From assembly GCA_900550285.1 (NCBI GenBank), contig URRW01000006.1, positions 31,519-95,518 on the forward strand: 64,000 nt of DNA. The letters run 5' to 3'. The position numbers and the translations under genes were made by a program. Within the stretch, counting starts at the first letter, position 1, and every line of letters begins with the position of its first letter. Positions 34,435 through 43,671 of the stretch are shown one piece after another. Source of the DNA: an uncultured Lachnospiraceae bacterium (GTDB lineage: Bacteria > Bacillota > Clostridia > Lachnospirales > Lachnospiraceae). A model generated the notes under the pieces. The model saw only the letters and a program-made list of their open reading frames with translations. It was not told the origin of the DNA and did not search any database.

Positions 34435-36252
34435 ATGGCAAATATAAAGCAGAGCAATATCAGGAATTTTTGTATCATTGCCCATATCGACCACGGCAAA
34501 TCCACGCTGGCAGACCGCATCATCGAAATGACGGGGCTTTTGACGAACCGGGAGATGCAGGAGCAGGTGCTGGACAACATGGAGCTGGAACGGGAGAGGG
34601 GGATCACGATCAAATCCCAGGCGGTCCGCACCATATACCGGGCAAAGAACGGGGAAGAGTATGTCTTTAATCTGATCGACACGCCCGGACACGTTGACTT
34701 TAATTATGAAGTGAGCCGCGCTCTGGCGGCATGCGACGGCGCGATCCTTGTGGTGGACGCGGCGCAGGGCATCGAGGCGCAGACGCTGGCAAACGTATAT
34801 CTGGCGCTGGATCACAATCTGGAGGTTTTCCCGGTCATCAATAAGATCGACCTGCCGAGCGCAGAGCCGGAGCGGGTAAAAGAGGAGATCGAGGATGTGA
34901 TCGGTCTGGAGGCGCATGACGCCCCGCTGATCTCTGCGAAAAACGGCTTGAATGTGGATCAGGTGCTGGAACAGATCGTGGAAAAGATCCCGGCTCCCGG
35001 CGGAAGCAGCGACAATCCGCTCAAGGCGCTGATCTTTGACTCCCTTTACGACCCTTACAAGGGCGTTATCGTCTTTTTCAGGGTAATGGAGGGACAGATC
35101 AAAAAAGGCACAAAAATCAGGCTGATGGCGACGGGCGCGTCCTTTGACGTGGTGGAGGTCGGCTATTTTGGCGCAGGGCAGTTTATTCCGAGCGAGGACG
35201 GGCTTTCTGCGGGCATGGTCGGCTATCTGACTGCTTCCATCAAAAATGTGAAGGATACCCGCGTGGGCGATACGATCACGGATGCGGCAAACCCGTGCGC
35301 AGAAGCGCTGCCGGGCTACAAAAAGGTCAATCCGATGGTGTACTGCGGCCTGTATCCGGCGGACGGCGCAAAATACCCGGATCTGCGCGACGCGCTGGAA
35401 AAGCTGCAGCTAAACGACGCGTCCCTGTTTTACGAGCCGGAGACGTCCGTGGCGCTGGGCTTTGGCTTCCGCTGCGGTTTTCTGGGGCTTCTGCATCTGG
35501 AAATCATTCAGGAGCGTCTGGAACGGGAGTATAATCTGGATCTGGTGACAACGGCTCCGGGCGTTGTGTACCGCGTGCACAAGACAAACGGGGACATGAT
35601 CGAGCTGACAAATCCCTCCAACCTTCCGGATCCTTCGGAAATCGAATATATGGAGGAGCCTGTCGTTTCCGCGGAAATTATGGTGACGACGGAGTTTATC
35701 GGGCCGATCATGGAGCTGTGTCAGGAGCGCAGGGGCATTTATCTGGGCATGGAATATATGGAAGAAACCCGCGCGCTGTTAAAATACGACCTGCCGTTAA
35801 ATGAGATCATTTACGACTTTTTTGACGCGTTGAAATCCCGTTCCAGAGGATATGCGTCCTTTGATTATGAGCTTAAGGGCTACGAGCAGTCTGAGCTTGT
35901 GAAGCTGGATATTCTGATCAACAAGGAAGAGGTGGACGCCCTTTCCTTTATCGTGCACAAAGACAGCGCCTATGAGCGCGGCAAAAAGATGTGCGAGAAG
36001 CTAAAGGACGAGATCCCGCGCCATCTGTTTGAAATCCCGATCCAGGCGGCGGTGGGCGGCAAGATCATCGCCCGCGAGACGGTGCGCGCGATGAGAAAGG
36101 ACGTGCTGGCAAAGTGCTACGGCGGCGATATTTCGAGAAAGAAGAAGCTTCTGGAAAAGCAGAAGGAAGGCAAGAAGCGGATGCGTCAGGTCGGCAACGT
36201 GGAAATCCCGCAGAAGGCGTTCATGAGCGTATTGAAGCTGGACGACAGATGA
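34435..36252 (+). CDS. lepA: Elongation factor 4 (LepA)
   Basis: Ribosome-binding translational GTPase of 605 residues, near the family norm. G motifs: AHIDHGKST, RERGITIKSQ, DTPGHVDF, NKIDLP, SAK. The LepA-specific C-terminal domain ends KKRMRQVGNVEIPQKAFMSVLKLD. It lacks EF-G domain IV, as expected. Its stop overlaps the hemW start in ATGA, giving coupled translation; lepA-hemW pairs are common in Firmicutes. Confidence 0.97.
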   Translation: MANIKQSNIRNFCIIAHIDHGKSTLADRIIEMTGLLTNREMQEQVLDNMELERERGITIKSQAVRTIYRAKNGEEYVFNLIDTPGHVDFNYEVSRALAACDGAILVVDAAQGIEAQTLANVYLALDHNLEVFPVINKIDLPSAEPERVKEEIEDVIGLEAHDAPLISAKNGLNVDQVLEQIVEKIPAPGGSSDNPLKALIFDSLYDPYKGVIVFFRVMEGQIKKGTKIRLMATGASFDVVEVGYFGAGQFIPSEDGLSAGMVGYLTASIKNVKDTRVGDTITDAANPCAEALPGYKKVNPMVYCGLYPADGAKYPDLRDALEKLQLNDASLFYEPETSVALGFGFRCGFLGLLHLEIIQERLEREYNLDLVTTAPGVVYRVHKTNGDMIELTNPSNLPDPSEIEYMEEPVVSAEIMVTTEFIGPIMELCQERRGIYLGMEYMEETRALLKYDLPLNEIIYDFFDALKSRSRGYASFDYELKGYEQSELVKLDILINKEEVDALSFIVHKDSAYERGKKMCEKLKDEIPRHLFEIPIQAAVGGKIIARETVRAMRKDVLAKCYGGDISRKKKLLEKQKEGKKRMRQVGNVEIPQKAFMSVLKLDDR

Positions 36253-37481
36253 CGGGGGCAAAAAAGACGCTGGAACTGTATCTTCACATTCCTTTTTGTA
36301 AGCAGAAGTGCCTGTATTGTGATTTTTTGTCCGCGCCCTGCAGCGCAGGGACGATGGACGCCTATGCTGACGCGCTGGAACGCCAGATATACAGCGAGGC
36401 AGCGCATTACGGGGACTATGAGGTAAGCACGGTTTTCTGGGGCGGCGGCACGCCGTCCCTTTTGCGTGCCGGGCAGATCCTGCGGCTGATGGAAGCGGTG
36501 CGGAGAAGCTTTTTGGTGCGGGAGGATGCAGAGATCACGCTGGAATGCAATCCGGGCACGCTGGATGAGGAAAAGCTGGCGGAATACAAAAGGGCGGGGA
36601 TCAACCGTCTGAGCATGGGGCTGCAGTCGGCGGACGACCGCGAGCTAAAGGCGCTGGGCAGGATCCACGATTATGCGGCATTTGAAGAAAATTTCCGTCA
36701 GGCGCGTCGGGCGGGCTTTGAGAATATCAACGTGGATCTGATGTCCGCCCTTCCGGGGCAGAGTACAGAGAGCTGGGAAAGGACGCTCCGGAGGACAGCC
36801 GGGCTGGGCGCAGAGCATATTTCGGCATACAGCCTCATCATTGAGGAGGGGACGCCCTTCTGGGAACGCTATGGGGAGGAAGGCAGCCGGAAAAAGGCGG
36901 ACGGCAGCGGCGGCGAGACGTTTCCGGCGCTTCCCTCCGAGGACGAGGAGCGCCGGATGTATGAACGGACGCAGGAGATTTTGCGGGAATACGGCTATCA
37001 CCGGTACGAGATTTCCAACTATGCAAAAGAGGGGCGGGAATGCCGACACAACGTCGGCTACTGGCGGCGTGTCAATTATCTGGGGCTGGGGCTCGGGGCT
37101 TCTTCCCTGATCGAAAATGTGCGCTGGAAGATGACGTCTGAACTGGCAGAATATCTGGATGCCTTTGGAGGCGGCAGGGCTTTGGCACAGGGCGCTGCAG
37201 GAAAAAGCGTCCCGGACTGCCGGGAGGAAAGGCAGGAGCTTTCCGTTTCCGAGCAGATGGAGGAATTTATGTTCCTCGGGCTTCGGATGACGGAGGGCGT
37301 GAGCACAGAGGAGTTTGAGGCGCAGTTTGGGCGCAGCTTTTTTGAGGTATACGGGGAAGCCGTTAAAAAGCTGGAAACAGAGGGGCTGATCGTTTTTGAA
37401 AAAGGAAAAAACAGGATAAAGCTGACGGCATACGGCACGGATGTGAGCAATTATGCGCTGGCGCAGTTTCTGTTGGATTAG
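36249..37481 (+). CDS. hemW: HemW-type radical SAM heme chaperone
   Basis: 410 residues. The radical SAM cluster motif CxxxCxxC is C17-C21-C24 (FCKQKCLYCDF), followed by the SAM-binding GGGTPSLL, ECNPGT, GINRLSMGLQS and VDLMSALPGQ blocks. Older annotations call this oxygen-independent coproporphyrinogen oxidase (HemN-like); the lepA neighbourhood and the short C-terminal HemN_C domain fit HemW better. Residues about 205-220 hold a small insertion (SRKKADGSGGE-type). It overlaps lepA by 4 bp. Confidence 0.93.
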   Translation: MTGAKKTLELYLHIPFCKQKCLYCDFLSAPCSAGTMDAYADALERQIYSEAAHYGDYEVSTVFWGGGTPSLLRAGQILRLMEAVRRSFLVREDAEITLECNPGTLDEEKLAEYKRAGINRLSMGLQSADDRELKALGRIHDYAAFEENFRQARRAGFENINVDLMSALPGQSTESWERTLRRTAGLGAEHISAYSLIIEEGTPFWERYGEEGSRKKADGSGGETFPALPSEDEERRMYERTQEILREYGYHRYEISNYAKEGRECRHNVGYWRRVNYLGLGLGASSLIENVRWKMTSELAEYLDAFGGGRALAQGAAGKSVPDCREERQELSVSEQMEEFMFLGLRMTEGVSTEEFEAQFGRSFFEVYGEAVKKLETEGLIVFEKGKNRIKLTAYGTDVSNYALAQFLLD

Positions 37482-37490
37482 AGGAGGATC

Positions 37491-38450
37491 ATGAGATACG
37501 AATTTGCACCGCTGGAGGGGATCACCGGCTATATTTACCGAAACGCCCACCACGACTTTTTTCCGTCCATGGACACATATTATACGCCCTTTATCACGCC
37601 CAAAAAGGGAAAGAGCTTTACGGCGCGGGAATGGAACGACGTGATCACAGAGCACAACGGAGGAATGCGCGTGATTCCGCAGATTTTGACCAATCAGGCA
37701 GACGGCTTCTGCATGGTGGCGGAAAAATTAAAGGAGCTGGGCTACCGGGAAGTAAACTTAAATCTGGGCTGTCCGTCGGGGACGGTAACGGCAAAGAAAA
37801 AGGGCTCCGGCTTTTTGGCATACCCGGATGAGCTGGACCGTTTTCTGGAAGGGATCTTTGAACAATGCAGTCTGGATATTTCAATCAAAACGCGGATCGG
37901 GGCAGACGATCCGGAGGAGTTTGAGGATCTGCTCCGGATCTTTAACCGCTATCCGGTCAGGCGGCTGATCGTGCATCCGAGGGTGCAGAAGGATTTTTAT
38001 AAAAATAAGCCCCGGACAGACAGCTTTGCGCTGGCGCTTCGGGAGAGCAAAAACCCGCTTTGCTATAACGGCGACCTGTTTTGCCGGGAGGACGTGCATA
38101 AGATCATGGAGCGTTTCCCGCAAAACGACTGTCTGATGCTTGGCAGGGGGCTTCTGATCGATCCGGGGCTTGTGGAAAATATCCGGCAAAACCGGGAGGA
38201 AGCTACGGAAACGGCGCGCATCCGGGCTTTTTACGAGCGGCTTGTGCACGACTATTCGGAGGTTTTGTCGGGCGAGCGGGACGTGCTTTTTAAAATGAAG
38301 GAGCTGTGGTTTTGGCAGGGACAGTTTTTTGAGGACGCGGAAAAGTATTTAAAAAAGATCCGCAAGGCACAGCGGCTGTCCGAATATCAGGCGGCGGCAA
38401 ACGCGCTGTTTGAAAGCTGCCCGCCCAAAAGAGGTCGGATCGCGCTGTAG
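37491..38450 (+). CDS. tRNA-dihydrouridine synthase (Dus family)
   Basis: FMN-dependent enzyme reducing uridine in tRNA, 319 residues. The TIM barrel begins FAPLEGITGYIYR, has the catalytic Cys in NLNLGCPSGTV (C94), the KTRIG block and the phosphate site NGDLF...LGRGLLIDPGL. It resembles the short Dus proteins of Clostridia; the target position (DusB- or DusC-like) is not deducible. It starts 9 bp after hemW with GAGGAGG. It ends with TAG, one of several genes here that use this stop normally. Confidence 0.9.
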   Translation: MRYEFAPLEGITGYIYRNAHHDFFPSMDTYYTPFITPKKGKSFTAREWNDVITEHNGGMRVIPQILTNQADGFCMVAEKLKELGYREVNLNLGCPSGTVTAKKKGSGFLAYPDELDRFLEGIFEQCSLDISIKTRIGADDPEEFEDLLRIFNRYPVRRLIVHPRVQKDFYKNKPRTDSFALALRESKNPLCYNGDLFCREDVHKIMERFPQNDCLMLGRGLLIDPGLVENIRQNREEATETARIRAFYERLVHDYSEVLSGERDVLFKMKELWFWQGQFFEDAEKYLKKIRKAQRLSEYQAAANALFESCPPKRGRIAL

Positions 38451-38460
38451 CGCGCGGCAG

Positions 38461-38521
38461 GCATGATAAAATGCGATATAACATGAATAAAATGCGATAT
38501 AGCATGATAAAATGCCATATA
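38461..38521 (+). repeat. Three 20-21 bp tandem repeats after dus
   Basis: Unit GCATGATAAAATGCGATATA at 38461-38480, 38481-38501 (one extra A) and 38502-38521 (one G to C change). It starts 10 bp past the stop codon; non-coding. Confidence 0.85.
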
Positions 38522-38543
38522 ATAGGATAACAGGAAATCAGGC

Positions 38544-38586
38544 AGACGCCCGGACTTTATAAAAAAGGTTCCGGGTGTCTTTTTAT
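38544..38586 (+). terminator. Terminator of the lepA-hemW-dus operon
   Basis: Stem AGACGCCCGGA / TCCGGGTGTCT (one G.U) followed by TTTTTA. It separates this operon from the fatty acid cluster. Confidence 0.85.
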
Positions 38587-38599
38587 GCGCACCTTTCTT

Positions 38600-38759
38600 T
38601 TGACGCCCATTTTTTACAATTATTTTAGAAAACAGAACGCTTTGGGAACGCTCGCGGTCTGCCGGAGGAACTGGGGGGCGCTATAATCGGTATCAACAGG
38701 CGCTTGCCCTGTGCAACGGGCAAAGCGGACTGAAACTATTTTTTTGGAGGCATGTTATC
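38600..38759 (+). promoter_or_regulatory. Upstream region of the fatty acid operon
   Basis: 160 bp with TTGACG at about 38600 followed 17 bp later by a poor -10, and a better TATAAT at about 38677 with a weak -35. AGGAGG-like TTTGGAGGCATG gives acpP its ribosome site. I see no FapR-type or FabT-type palindrome. No gene is present. Confidence 0.4.
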
Positions 38760-38981
38760 ATGTATTTTGACGCGATTGCAAAAATTGTTTCGGAGCGTAC
38801 AGGCTGTGAGGTTTCTGCGGTAAAGCCGGAAAGCAAGTTTTCGGAGCTGGGCATTGATTCCCTTGATACGGTGGAGCTTCTGATGGAGCTGGAAGACGAG
38901 CTGGGCATCGAGATCGAGCTGGATCAGAAGGTGGAGACGATCGACGATCTGGACAAATTCATCCAGAGCAAGCAGGGGTAA
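38760..38981 (+). CDS. acpP: Acyl carrier protein
   Basis: 73-residue four-helix acidic carrier protein. The phosphopantetheine attachment serine is in GIDSLDTVEL (S34), and KFSELG and EIELDQKVETIDDLDKFI flank it. It is the first gene of the fatty acid cluster and carries the growing acyl chain for FabD, FabF, FabG, FabZ and FabK encoded downstream. FabK starts 4 bp later. Confidence 0.95.
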   Translation: MYFDAIAKIVSERTGCEVSAVKPESKFSELGIDSLDTVELLMELEDELGIEIELDQKVETIDDLDKFIQSKQG

Positions 38982-38985
38982 GGCT

Positions 38986-39930
38986 ATGATCAGGTCAGCA
39001 GTTTGTGAAATGCTCGGCATCCGCTATCCTGTATTTCAGGGCGGAATGGCGTGGATCGCTGACGGTAAACTGGCCGCTGCCGTATCAGACGGCGGCGGTC
39101 TTGGCATTATCGCGGCGGGAAATGCCCCGGGAGAATATGTGAGGGAACAGATCCGGAACGCGCGGCAGCTTACCGACCGTCCGATCGGCGTCAATATCAT
39201 GCTGATGAGCCCTTTTGCAGATGAGGTGGCAAAAGCGGTAATTGAGGAAAAAGCGGATGTGGTGACGACAGGAGCCGGAAATCCGTCGAAATATATGGAA
39301 GGATGGCTGGCGGCGGGCATCCGGGTCATTCCCGTCGTGGCTTCCGTGGCGCTGGCAAAGCGGATGGAGCGCATGGGCGCGTCCGCACTGATCGCAGAGG
39401 GCGGCGAAAGCGGCGGCCATGTGGGGGAGCTGACGACAATGGCGCTCGTTCCCCAGATCTGCGACGCGGTATCTGTGCCGGTGATCGCGGCGGGCGGCAT
39501 TGCGGACGGCAGGGGCGTCGCCGCGGCTTTTATGCTGGGGGCGCAGGCGGTTCAGATGGGAACCCGTTTTTTGAGCGCGCAGGAGTGCAGCATCCATCCG
39601 GTTTATAAGGAAAAGATCTTAAAAGCCACCGACCTGTGCACGATGGTGACGGGAAAACGGCTGGGGCATCCGGTCAGAAGCCTCCGGACGGAATTTGCCA
39701 GAGATTATGCGAAGGCAGAATACGGCGGGATGCCGGACGAGGAGCTGGAAGCGCTGGGAGCAGGGGCGCTGCGGCGCGCCGTTGTGGACGGAGATACGAA
39801 AAAAGGATGCTTTTTGGCAGGGCAGGTCGCTGCGATGGTCAAAAAGGAGCAGCCAGCTGCCGAAATCGTCCGGGAAGTGGCACAGGAAGCGGAAAACATC
39901 CTCGGGAGGGTGCTGCAATGGGTAAATTAG
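38986..39930 (+). CDS. fabK: Enoyl-ACP reductase II (FMN-dependent)
   Basis: Final reduction step of fatty acid elongation, 314 residues. TIM-barrel nitronate-monooxygenase-like fold: YPVFQGGMAWIA at the N terminus, GAGNP, the catalytic His in ESGGHVGELTTMALVPQI (H145), and the FMN phosphate site AAGGIADGRG and GTRFL. FabK, rather than FabI, makes the organism predictably insensitive to FabI-directed inhibitors. The fabD start lies 13 bp inside its 3' end. Confidence 0.95.
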   Translation: MIRSAVCEMLGIRYPVFQGGMAWIADGKLAAAVSDGGGLGIIAAGNAPGEYVREQIRNARQLTDRPIGVNIMLMSPFADEVAKAVIEEKADVVTTGAGNPSKYMEGWLAAGIRVIPVVASVALAKRMERMGASALIAEGGESGGHVGELTTMALVPQICDAVSVPVIAAGGIADGRGVAAAFMLGAQAVQMGTRFLSAQECSIHPVYKEKILKATDLCTMVTGKRLGHPVRSLRTEFARDYAKAEYGGMPDEELEALGAGALRRAVVDGDTKKGCFLAGQVAAMVKKEQPAAEIVREVAQEAENILGRVLQWVN

Positions 39931-40817
39931 CGTTTGTATTTTCCGGACAGGGCGACCAGTATCCGGGGATGGGAAAAGAGCTTGTAAAAAAAGAACCCGC
40001 CGCGGCGGAAGTATTTGCATGGTGCGACGTCCTCCGTCCCGGCACGTCGGGGCAGTGCTTTGACGGAACAAAGGAAGAGCTGAAGGAAACGAAAAATACG
40101 CAGCCGTGCCTGTATGCGCTGGAGCTTGCGGGAGCGGCTGCGCTGATGCAAAAGGGCGTCGTGCCGGACTGCGCAGCGGGATTTTCGCTGGGCGAGATCG
40201 CAGCGGCGGCGGTAAGCGGGCTGTTTGACAGCCGCACCGGATTTTTGCTTGTGTGCCGCAGGGCAGAGCTGATGCAGCGGGAAGCGCAGAAGCAGGATAC
40301 GTTTATGGCGGCGGTGCTGAAGCTGTCCGAAGAAAAAACGGAGGAGATCTGCGGCCGTTTCAGGAGCGTGTATCCGGTCAACTATAACTGTCCGGGGCAG
40401 ATTTCGGTTTCCGGCGGGGGAGCAGAGAAAAAGGAATTTCTGGAAGCGGTAAAGGAAGCGGGCGGCAGGGCGGTCGTACTAAACGTCTCCGGCGCGTTCC
40501 ATTCCCCATTTATGGAGCAGGCGGCGAAAGACTTTGAAGCAGAGTTAAAAAACGTGCCCTTTCAGGAAACGAAAATCCGGCTCTATTCCGATCTGACCGC
40601 AAAACCCTATGAGGGCGATCCGGCAAGGCTTCTTTCGCAGCAGATCTGCAGTCCGGTGCGGTGGGAAAGGCTGATCCGGAATATGGTTCTGGACGGCGCA
40701 GATACGTTTGTGGAGATCGGGCCGGGCAGGACGCTGGCAAACATGATCCGAAAGATCAGCCCGGATGCAGCGGTTTTTTCAATGGAAGAATATCTGGCGG
40801 AGGTGGAAGGATGCTGA
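39918..40817 (+). CDS. fabD: Malonyl-CoA:ACP transacylase
   Basis: Transfers malonyl from CoA to ACP, 299 residues. FVFSGQGDQYPGMGKEL, the nucleophile serine in GFSLGE (S90; the usual motif is GHSLG, here His to Phe), and the catalytic His in VSGAFHSPFM (H195) are visible, as is EIGPGRTLANMIRK near the end. The start at 39918 follows GGAGGG and overlaps fabK. An upstream open frame is only the fabK shadow. Confidence 0.94.
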   Translation: MGKLAFVFSGQGDQYPGMGKELVKKEPAAAEVFAWCDVLRPGTSGQCFDGTKEELKETKNTQPCLYALELAGAAALMQKGVVPDCAAGFSLGEIAAAAVSGLFDSRTGFLLVCRRAELMQREAQKQDTFMAAVLKLSEEKTEEICGRFRSVYPVNYNCPGQISVSGGGAEKKEFLEAVKEAGGRAVVLNVSGAFHSPFMEQAAKDFEAELKNVPFQETKIRLYSDLTAKPYEGDPARLLSQQICSPVRWERLIRNMVLDGADTFVEIGPGRTLANMIRKISPDAAVFSMEEYLAEVEGC

Positions 40818-41539
40818 AAGGCAAAACGGCGGTGATCACCGGAGGCTCCCGGGGGATCGGGGCTGCGGTGGCGGAGCGGTTTGCGTCGATGGGAGCCGAT
40901 CTGGCGCTCATCTATGCGGGAAATACGGAGGCGGCGCAGGCGGTCTGCGAAGCCTGTCAGAAACAGTATGGCGTGCGGGCAAAAGCCTACCGGTGCGACG
41001 TGGCGGATTTTGACGCCGTAAAGGAAACGGCGGCGAAGATCCGGAAGGATTTCGGGACGGCGCACATTCTTGTCAACAACGCCGGGATTACCCGGGACGG
41101 TCTTGTGGCGATGATGAAGGAGGCGGATTTTAACGCGGTCGTGGACACCAATTTAAAGGGCGCTTTCCATATGATCCGCCATCTGGCAGGAATGCTTCTG
41201 CGCAGCAGGCAGGGCTGCATCATCAATATTTCGTCGGTTGTGGGGCTTACGGGAAACGCCGGACAGTGCAATTATGCCGCTTCAAAGGCGGGGCTGATCG
41301 GGTTGACCAAAGCCGTGGCAAAGGAGCTTGCGCCAAAGGGCGTGCGCTGCAACGCCATCGCGCCGGGCTTTATCGAAACGGACATGACGAAGGATCAGAA
41401 GGAGAACCCGATGATGGGGATGATCCCGCTTGGCAGGATGGGAAGCGCGGCGGACGTGGCGGAGGCGGCGGCATATCTGGCGTGCGCGGACTATGTGACC
41501 GGAGAGGTGCTGCGCGTAGACGGCGGGCTGGCAATGTGA
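40811..41539 (+). CDS. fabG: 3-oxoacyl-ACP reductase
   Basis: NADPH-dependent short-chain dehydrogenase, 242 residues. Cofactor motif TGGSRGIG (11-17), NNAG (89-92), catalytic triad S142, Y155 and K159 in NISS...YAASK, and the C-terminal VLRVDGGLAM. It overlaps the fabD stop by 7 bp with GGTGGAAGG upstream. It reduces beta-ketoacyl-ACP in each elongation round. Confidence 0.96.
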   Translation: MLKGKTAVITGGSRGIGAAVAERFASMGADLALIYAGNTEAAQAVCEACQKQYGVRAKAYRCDVADFDAVKETAAKIRKDFGTAHILVNNAGITRDGLVAMMKEADFNAVVDTNLKGAFHMIRHLAGMLLRSRQGCIINISSVVGLTGNAGQCNYAASKAGLIGLTKAVAKELAPKGVRCNAIAPGFIETDMTKDQKENPMMGMIPLGRMGSAADVAEAAAYLACADYVTGEVLRVDGGLAM

Positions 41540-41550
41540 GGAGAGAGAAA

Positions 41551-42789
41551 ATGGGAGAACAAAGAAGAGCGGTCGTGACCGGGATCGGGGCGGTTACCCC
41601 ACTGGGAAACGACGCAGCGCAGACGTGGGAGGGGCTGAAAAGCGGCAGAAGCGGCATCGGTCCGATCACCCTTTTTGATACGGAAAATTTCAAGGCAAAG
41701 CTGGCGGCAGAGGTTCACGGCTTTGATCCGAAAGAATATATGGAAGTAAATGAGGCGCTGCGCACCGACCGTTACGCGCAGTTTGCGGTGGCGGCGGCGC
41801 AGCAGGCGGCAGAGGAAAGCCGGATCGAAGGCGCAGTGGAGGCAGAGCGCTTTGCCGTATTGTTCGGTACGGGCATCGGCGGCATCACGACCTTTGAAAA
41901 GGAGCATACGAAGCTTCTGGAAAAAGGCGCCCGCAGGGTATCGCCCCTGTTTGTGCCGATGATGATCGGCAATATGGCGGCGGGGCTGATCGCGATCCGC
42001 CACGGCTGTCAGGGGCCTGCCATGCCGGCGGTAACCGCCTGCGCGTCCGGCTCTAACGCCATCGGGGAGGCGCTCAGGCTGATCCGGCACGGCTATGCGG
42101 ACGCGGTCATTACCGGCGGGGCGGAGGCGGCGATCTGTCCCTCTGCGGTGGCAGGCTTTGCCAATATGCAGGCGCTGTCCTGCGTAGAAGACCCGGAGGC
42201 AGCGTCCCTGCCCTTTGACAGGCGGCGCAGCGGCTTTGTAATGGGGGAAGGGGCGGTCGCCCTCATTTTGGAAGAGTATGAGCATGCAAAGGCGCGGGGC
42301 GCAAGGATCTACGGCGAGGTGTGCGGCTACGGCTCCACCTGTGACGCTTACCACATCACGTCTCCCCGTCCGGATGCGGACGGCGGCGCGCGGGCGATGA
42401 TGCAGGCGATGCGGGAGGCGGGCTATACCGGGCAGGATACGGTGTATGTCAACGCCCACGGCACGGGAACGCCGATGAACGACGCGCTGGAAACGATCGC
42501 CATTAAAAAGGCGCTGGGAGAGGACGCGGCAAAAAGGGCGCTTGTCAGCTCCACAAAGTCCATGACGGGACATATGCTCGGCGCGGCGGGCGCGGTGGAG
42601 GCGATGGCGTGCCTGTTTGCCTTAAACGAGGGCGTGATCCCGCCGACCATCCATTTAAAGGAGCAGGACGAGGCGTGCGATTTAAACTGCGTGCCCGAAC
42701 GGGCGGTCAGCGCAGACATTACGCTGGCGCTTTCCAATTCACTGGGCTTTGGCGGACATAACGCCTGCCTTGCTTTCAGAAAGGTGTAA
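41551..42789 (+). CDS. fabF: Beta-ketoacyl-ACP synthase II
   Basis: Condensing enzyme of fatty acid elongation, 412 residues. Thiolase-fold Cys-His-His triad: C164 in TACASGSNAIGEA, His in NAHGTGTPMND and His in SMTGHMLGAAGAVE. It begins RRAVVTGIGAVTPLGN. The ATG at 41551 follows GAGGAGAGAG, 11 bp after fabG. As fabH is absent, this is the only condensing enzyme in the cluster. Confidence 0.96.
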   Translation: MGEQRRAVVTGIGAVTPLGNDAAQTWEGLKSGRSGIGPITLFDTENFKAKLAAEVHGFDPKEYMEVNEALRTDRYAQFAVAAAQQAAEESRIEGAVEAERFAVLFGTGIGGITTFEKEHTKLLEKGARRVSPLFVPMMIGNMAAGLIAIRHGCQGPAMPAVTACASGSNAIGEALRLIRHGYADAVITGGAEAAICPSAVAGFANMQALSCVEDPEAASLPFDRRRSGFVMGEGAVALILEEYEHAKARGARIYGEVCGYGSTCDAYHITSPRPDADGGARAMMQAMREAGYTGQDTVYVNAHGTGTPMNDALETIAIKKALGEDAAKRALVSSTKSMTGHMLGAAGAVEAMACLFALNEGVIPPTIHLKEQDEACDLNCVPERAVSADITLALSNSLGFGGHNACLAFRKV

Positions 42790-42794
42790 TTTGT

Positions 42795-43241
42795 ATGAAT
42801 GAAACGGAGATTCGCAGATACGGGGAGCTGATGCGGGAGCTGGGGCTGACCGGGCTGGAGATCACAGACGATAAAAATAAAGTCCGCCTGGAACGCATGG
42901 GTGCTGCGCCGAAAGAGCAGACCTATGCTGTGGCAGGAAAGGAAGCGGGGGATACGGCAGCGTCCAGAGAGGCAGGCGGCGCAGCAAAGGACTGCGTCAG
43001 CGTGACGTCCCCAATCGTGGGGATTTTTTATGCGGCTCCCGCAGAAAATGCAGATCCGTATGTGGCGGCGGGCGAACGGGTAAAAAAAGGCCAGACGCTC
43101 TGTATCGTGGAGGCGATGAAGCTGATGAACGAGATCGTGGCGGAGGAGGACGGCGTGATCGCAGAGGTGTGCGCCGCTGACGGACAGGTAGTGGAATACG
43201 GGACGGAGCTGTTCCGCATCAGGAGGCAGGAAGATGAATAA
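42795..43241 (+). CDS. accB: Biotin carboxyl carrier protein of acetyl-CoA carboxylase
   Basis: 148 residues: a variable N-terminal part (to about 66), an Ala/Gly-rich linker, then the biotinyl domain with the modified lysine in VEAMKLMN (K109) and the preceding TSPIVGIFYAAP. It carries carboxybiotin between AccC and AccAD. It overlaps fabZ by 8 bp. Confidence 0.95.
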   Translation: MNETEIRRYGELMRELGLTGLEITDDKNKVRLERMGAAPKEQTYAVAGKEAGDTAASREAGGAAKDCVSVTSPIVGIFYAAPAENADPYVAAGERVKKGQTLCIVEAMKLMNEIVAEEDGVIAEVCAADGQVVEYGTELFRIRRQEDE

Positions 43242-43671
43242 AGAAGCGCTTATGGAGATCCTCCCGCACCGGGAGCACATGCTTTTGCTGGATGAGGCAG
43301 AAAAACAGGACGATGAGGCGGTGGGGCATTATACCGTGCGGGGAGACGAATTTTTCCTGAAGGGGCATTTTCCGGAAAATCCCATCGTCCCCGGCGTGAT
43401 CCTCTGCGAAATCCTTGCCCAGACCGCCTGCGTGCTTTTGCAGGGAAAGCAGGAAAAGGGGACGCTCCCGATGTATACCGGTTTGGATCAGGTGAGGTTT
43501 AAAGCGCCGGTGCGCCCCGGCGACAGGATCGAAACCAGATGCCGGATCGTGCGGCACAAGCATCCCTTTTATTTTGCGGAAGGGACGGTCAGCGCAGGCG
43601 GCAGGCTCTGCGTGTCCGCCCGTTTTTCCTTTGCGATGACAGGAGTGGAAATATGTTCTCAAAAATCTTGA
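43234..43671 (+). CDS. fabZ: 3-hydroxyacyl-ACP dehydratase
   Basis: Hot-dog-fold dehydratase, 145 residues. The catalytic pair lies in GHFPENPIVPGV (H45) and ILCEILAQTAC (E59); it starts with the family's MEILPHREHMLLLD. It overlaps accB upstream and accC downstream, as usual in this operon type. Confidence 0.95.
   Translation: MNKEALMEILPHREHMLLLDEAEKQDDEAVGHYTVRGDEFFLKGHFPENPIVPGVILCEILAQTACVLLQGKQEKGTLPMYTGLDQVRFKAPVRPGDRIETRCRIVRHKHPFYFAEGTVSAGGRLCVSARFSFAMTGVEICSQKS

Noticed and set aside
36645..37655. Long minus-strand open frame across hemW and dus
   Set aside because: It is a shadow of two well-recognised genes on + with no promoter or ribosome site.
38461..38521. CRISPR array
   Set aside because: Three contiguous 20-bp copies with no spacers, after a gene end; this is a plain tandem repeat.
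39636..39917. N-terminal extension of FabD
   Set aside because: It lies in fabK, has no homology to FabD, and GGAGGG precedes the ATG at 39918.
40190..40215. FabD active-site change (GFSLG instead of GHSLG) as loss of function
   Set aside because: The nucleophile serine and the catalytic His195 are intact; the changed His is not the catalytic one.
41491..42573. Minus-strand open frame of 360 codons across fabF
   Set aside because: It overlaps the whole of fabF, which has all its catalytic residues; the reverse product has shadow-like composition.
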